Positions 5,305-8,565 of a stretch of 8,565 nt of DNA are shown here, piece by piece. How positions within the stretch are numbered: the first letter of the stretch is position 1; each line of letters begins with the position of its first letter. Source of the DNA: Candidatus Nomurabacteria bacterium. Lineage in GTDB: Bacteria > Patescibacteriota > Saccharimonadia > Saccharimonadales > Saccharimonadaceae. Made by a program: the position numbers and the translations under genes. Under the pieces are notes generated by a model, which did no database searches, was not told the origin of the DNA, and saw only the letters and a program-made list of their open reading frames with translations. The DNA lies in assembly GCA_031264785.1 (NCBI GenBank), contig JAISDN010000029.1, forward strand, positions 1 through 8,565. The letters run 5' to 3'.

Positions 5305-5341
5305 GGAATAGTGGAAAGAATATCACAGAATAGGGTAAAAT

Positions 5342-7969
5342 ATGGAATGGCTGCTTAATCTGATAACAAGTTGGTATGTTTGGATACCTTTGGTGATTAT
5401 TTTGGCTTATATGACTTATCGGAATTTTAAAAAGGCCGAGACTACCGAGACTTTTGATTGGGTGCTGCTGGCGCTGGAGATTCCGCGCAATAACGACAAA
5501 AAGGAGCTGGCGGCCGAGCAGTTGTTTGCCAGCTTGCACGGTATTTTGCGCGATCGGTCGGAGCTGAAAATGACCGGCGGGGTGCAGGAGCACGTTAGTT
5601 TTGAAATTGTTTCGACGCACAAAATGATTCGGTTTTATGTGCGGGTGCCGAAACATTTGCAAAACTTTATTGAGGGGCAGATTTATGCGCAGTATCCGAC
5701 GGTGCAGATTAGTAAAATTGCCGAAGATTATACGGTTTCGGCGCAGCGCCACCCGACCACTGCTACGGCAGAGCTGACCACGACGGCTAATCAATATTTG
5801 CCGATTAAGACTTTTAATAGTTTTGAGGTTGACCCGCTGGCCGGCATTACCGCCGCTTTGTCCAAGATGGACAGCGATAAAGAGGAGGTTTGGGTGCAGG
5901 TTTTGGCGCGGCCCATCGCCGACGACTGGCATAAGGGCGCGGCCAAGTTTATTAAGCGAATTAAATCTGGCGTCAAGGTTGACGTCGATTTGTCGGGGCT
6001 GATTTGGTTTGCGCAGATTATTGAGGCTTTGTGGAAACCGCCGGATTCGACGGCTCAGAGCAAGATCGAGATTTCGGAGCGCGACAAGACTATGATTTCG
6101 GAGGCGGAGAGCAAGTCGCAAAAGCTGGGTTATAATGTCAAGATTCGTTTGGCTTACCTTGGCGACAATCAAGAGATGGCGCGAGTGCAGATGCAGTCGA
6201 TTGTGGGGGCTTTTAAGCAGTTTAATTCGACTAATTTGAACGGTTTTCGCTTGAAGGGCAAGATTAGTTTTGATCGCGACGAGCTGAACCGCTATATCAA
6301 TCGGCAGTTTAATGATCTGGGTTTTATTTTGAACATTGAGGAGTTGGCCAGCGTTTTTCACTTGCCGCACACCAATGTGGAAACGCCAAATATTGTTTGG
6401 GCCAACACCAAAAAAGCCGAGCCGCCGACGCAGCTGCCGATTTTGACCGGCGAGCGCGAACACGATCACCAGATCAGCGCCTTTGGGCTGACCGATTTTC
6501 ACGGCGTGCATCAGCAATTTGGGATGTATCGCGTCGATCGGTCGCGCCACGTTTATATCATTGGCCAGACCGGCACCGGTAAGTCTGGGCTTTTGGAGTT
6601 GTTTGCTCTGAGCGATATTTTTCACGGTCAGGGTTATGCCATTATCGATCCGCACGGCGATTTTGCGGTTAATAATTTGAAGTTTATTCCGCCGGATCGG
6701 GCCCGCGATGTGATTTATTTTAATCCGGCCGACACGGCTTTCCCCTTAGGTTTTAACCCGATGGAGGTTTATGACCCGTCGCAGCGTAATAACACTTCGT
6801 CGGAAATTATTGGCGTCTTGAAGCGGATGTTTGACAATTCTTGGGGACCGCGACTGGAATATATTTTGCGTTACACGCTGCTGGCGCTGCTGGAATATCC
6901 GGATTCGACGCTGCTTGACATTACCAAAATGTTGACCGACAAAAAGTTTCGCGAAAAAGTTTTGACCAAAACCACCGATACGGTGGTGCGTAATTTTTGG
7001 CAAGTCGAGTTTGCGTCTTGGACCGAGCGCTATATCGCCGAAGCCGTGCCGCCGATTTTGAACAAGGTCGGAGCCTTTGTAGCCAACCCGATCATCCGCA
7101 ATATCATTGGCCAGCCCAAGTCGACTTTCAATATTCGCCAGATTATGGACGAAGGCAAGATTTTGGTGGTGAACCTGTCTAAAGGCCTGATTGGCGAAGA
7201 CAACGCCGCGATTTTGGGCTCGTTTTTGGTGACCAAAATCCAGCTGGCGGCGATGAGTCGCTCCGACATTCCGCGCGTCGAAGATCGCAAACCATTTTAT
7301 CTTTATGTCGACGAATTCCAAAACTTCGCCACCGAATCTTTTGCGGTGATTTTGTCGGAAGCTCGCAAATACGGCCTGAACTTGACTGTCGCTAATCAAT
7401 ACGTTTCGCAGATGGACGAAGCGGTGCGCGACGCGGTTTTTGGCAACGTTGGCACGATGGTGTCAATGCGAGTTTCGGCCGAAGATTCGCCGCTGCTAGC
7501 CAAGCAGTTTGAGCCGCAGTTCGAACCGAATGATTTGCTAAATATGAACAACCGCCATTTCATTATAAATATGGTAATTAACGGCGAAAAAACTCAGCCG
7601 TTTTCGGCTACGACTTTGGGTTTGCCGCAGGCTGGCGAGGGTAATAATTTTCAAGCTATTGTGGAAAATTCGCGAGCTACTTATGCGCGGGCGCGGGCCG
7701 AAATCGAGGCCGAAATCACCCAAACGATGATTCCGTCGCAGGCTAGTTTGCCAAAAGGCACGCCCAATCAGAGTGATCCGCGCGTTAAGGCTGCTCAAAG
7801 TATTGGAGTTGATCCGAAAGTTTTGATGAAAACTTCGCCGGGCGGCGCGACCGGTTCGCAAAAGTTGGTGATCCCGAATGGCGGCGAACAACCGCCTAAA
7901 GCTGAAATTAAAGTTGTGGAATCGTCGGCGCGGAAACGCCGGTCGCGTGGTAATAAAAAAGCTGCTTAG
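5342..7969 (+). CDS. Membrane-anchored TraG/VirD4/VirB4-like ATPase (DNA-transfer type)
   Basis: 875-residue P-loop ATPase of the HerA/FtsK-TraG superfamily. A single hydrophobic segment at residues about 4-25 would anchor it in the membrane. Residues about 36-390 form a large non-ATPase region of mixed strands and helices, similar to the N-terminal domain of conjugation-type ATPases annotated widely in CPR genomes. The motor follows: Walker A GQTGTGKS at 408-415, AIIDPHGDF with D436, Walker B YLYVDEFQNF with D657 and E658, and ANQYVSQMD from about 684, all typical of TraG/TraD/VirB4 proteins. The last 90 residues are low-complexity and end in a basic tail (KRRSRGNKK). It probably pumps DNA or protein across the membrane; no other secretion genes are present here. 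ATG 5342 has AGGG six bases upstream. The gene has its own promoter and ends overlapping the convergent gene by four bases. Confidence 0.88.
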   Translation: MEWLLNLITSWYVWIPLVIILAYMTYRNFKKAETTETFDWVLLALEIPRNNDKKELAAEQLFASLHGILRDRSELKMTGGVQEHVSFEIVSTHKMIRFYVRVPKHLQNFIEGQIYAQYPTVQISKIAEDYTVSAQRHPTTATAELTTTANQYLPIKTFNSFEVDPLAGITAALSKMDSDKEEVWVQVLARPIADDWHKGAAKFIKRIKSGVKVDVDLSGLIWFAQIIEALWKPPDSTAQSKIEISERDKTMISEAESKSQKLGYNVKIRLAYLGDNQEMARVQMQSIVGAFKQFNSTNLNGFRLKGKISFDRDELNRYINRQFNDLGFILNIEELASVFHLPHTNVETPNIVWANTKKAEPPTQLPILTGEREHDHQISAFGLTDFHGVHQQFGMYRVDRSRHVYIIGQTGTGKSGLLELFALSDIFHGQGYAIIDPHGDFAVNNLKFIPPDRARDVIYFNPADTAFPLGFNPMEVYDPSQRNNTSSEIIGVLKRMFDNSWGPRLEYILRYTLLALLEYPDSTLLDITKMLTDKKFREKVLTKTTDTVVRNFWQVEFASWTERYIAEAVPPILNKVGAFVANPIIRNIIGQPKSTFNIRQIMDEGKILVVNLSKGLIGEDNAAILGSFLVTKIQLAAMSRSDIPRVEDRKPFYLYVDEFQNFATESFAVILSEARKYGLNLTVANQYVSQMDEAVRDAVFGNVGTMVSMRVSAEDSPLLAKQFEPQFEPNDLLNMNNRHFIINMVINGEKTQPFSATTLGLPQAGEGNNFQAIVENSRATYARARAEIEAEITQTMIPSQASLPKGTPNQSDPRVKAAQSIGVDPKVLMKTSPGGATGSQKLVIPNGGEQPPKAEIKVVESSARKRRSRGNKKAA

Positions 7970-8565
7970 CGAAACGGGTCGCCGGTGGTGACGAATGAGC
8001 CAATGTGGACTAGCATATAAGCTGTGAAAATTACCCAAAAAATGACGTTGAGTTTTCTTTGGCCGAGCGCTTTCATAAGGTTGTCGGTGAAGGGAAAGAG
8101 AAAATATAGGACGACTAAGGAGACTACCCCGAAGGCTAGTGAGTTTTTTAGGCAGACAAAGCCGAAGAGATTTAGGGGGATAGTGGTGCCGAGAATGGTG
8201 ATAACTTCGGCGGAATAGTCCCAAAATGGGTTGTGGCCGTAAGTTAAAAATACCACTAAGGCGCAGACAAATTCGATGGCGGTGCAGATTAGGACGCCGT
8301 AGATGTAGGCCGAGACGATGCCGATTTTGCGGTTTCTAAAAATGGGGTAAATGAACCAGAGGATGCCCAAAACGCCGAAGCCGTAAGGGGCGGCTATGAC
8401 GAAAAGTGGCGGGTAGGACAGGCCTTCGCCGAAAAGGTTCATCAGCCAAATCCAAGGATATTCGAGGAAGTGGCCGATTAGCGAAAAAATCCAAAAATAC
8501 AGAAAAGAATCACGCCAAAACCGCAAACTTCTGGGGTTTGGCGTGTATTCGGGGAGTTTTGGCAA
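7966..8565 (-). CDS. PF06541-type (CmpB-like) polytopic membrane protein, N-terminus at window edge
   Basis: Integral membrane protein read on the minus strand, with at least 199 residues. It has about six hydrophobic segments, near residues 20-42, 53-75, 82-107, 118-140, 142-162 and 172-193 of the visible part. Two features fit the family Pfam calls putative ABC-transporter type IV (PF06541): an early FWIFSLIGHFLEYPW block and a later FWDYS followed by a P/LNLFGFVCL segment and a hydrophobic helix ending in FPF. The transport role attached to that family name is poorly supported, so I would not assign a substrate. The frame opens at the last three bases of the window with TTG, which could be the start or an internal Leu; the distance to the first membrane helix suggests the true start is at or very near the edge. 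Its TAA stop overlaps the TAG stop of the convergent ATPase gene. Confidence 0.78.
   Translation of the reverse strand: MPKLPEYTPNPRSLRFWRDSFLYFWIFSLIGHFLEYPWIWLMNLFGEGLSYPPLFVIAAPYGFGVLGILWFIYPIFRNRKIGIVSAYIYGVLICTAIEFVCALVVFLTYGHNPFWDYSAEVITILGTTIPLNLFGFVCLKNSLAFGVVSLVVLYFLFPFTDNLMKALGQRKLNVIFWVIFTAYMLVHIGSFVTTGDPFR

Noticed and set aside
5279..6655. 458-codon open frame on the minus strand opposite the ATPase
   Set aside because: It mirrors the codon structure of the plus-strand gene, its protein is rich in Arg, Asn, Leu and Gln with no recognisable domain, and the plus-strand frame carries clear Walker motifs.
6746..7399. 217-codon minus-strand frame inside the ATPase gene
   Set aside because: It lies wholly opposite the conserved motor domain and its composition is that of a reverse-complement shadow.
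7538..8224. 228-codon minus-strand frame overlapping the ATPase end and the membrane-protein gene
   Set aside because: Very Arg/Ser-rich with no family match. The neighbouring minus-strand frame ending at 7966 has clean membrane helices and PF06541-like motifs.
1..8565. CRISPR array, tRNA or rRNA genes, insertion sequence, prophage or integrase attachment site
   Set aside because: No regularly spaced repeats, cloverleaf, rRNA segments, transposase or recombinase motifs were seen; the only dispersed DNA repeat is the terminator-promoter cassette.

Overview
This 8.6 kb window looks like chromosomal DNA from a Candidate Phyla Radiation (Patescibacteria) bacterium, plausibly Saccharibacteria. 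The assignment is inference. It rests on a sigma-region-4/HARE-HTH fusion protein, a lone TraG/VirD4-like ATPase with one N-terminal membrane segment, a topoisomerase I whose visible C-terminus has no zinc fingers, and very compact gene packing. TGA is used as a stop in the toxin-antitoxin pair, which argues against the CPR lineages that recode UGA. Coding regions are of moderate GC with AT-rich gaps. No tRNA, rRNA, CRISPR array or insertion sequence was seen.

Layout from left to right: (1) the 3' end of topA (DNA topoisomerase I). (2) A two-gene Fic-type toxin-antitoxin operon, in which a VbhA-like antitoxin of about 57 residues overlaps a 205-residue Fic enzyme by four bases (ATGA) and is driven by a near-consensus promoter. 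(3) A 344-residue DNA-binding protein joining a sigma-70 region 4 helix-turn-helix to HARE-HTH-like winged helices, ending in a strong intrinsic terminator. (4) An ABC-F ATPase with a leader of about 150 nt. (5) A small HIT-family protein whose strong extended -10 promoter lies almost on its ATG. (6) An 875-residue membrane-anchored TraG/VirD4/VirB4-like ATPase. (7) On the opposite strand, a polytopic membrane protein of the PF06541 (CmpB-like) type, meeting the ATPase tail to tail with overlapping stop codons and cut by the window edge.

The most informative structure outside genes is regulatory. One terminator-plus-promoter cassette of about 87 bp occurs twice, upstream of the ABC-F gene and upstream of the TraG-like ATPase. 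Several promoters place the predicted +1 base on, or one base from, a start codon, so leaderless transcripts are likely. I see no unmistakably new multi-gene defence or secretion system. The best leads are the variant antitoxin motif in the Fic module, the orphan sigma4/HARE protein with a dyad over its promoter, the duplicated cassette, and the ABC-F leader.
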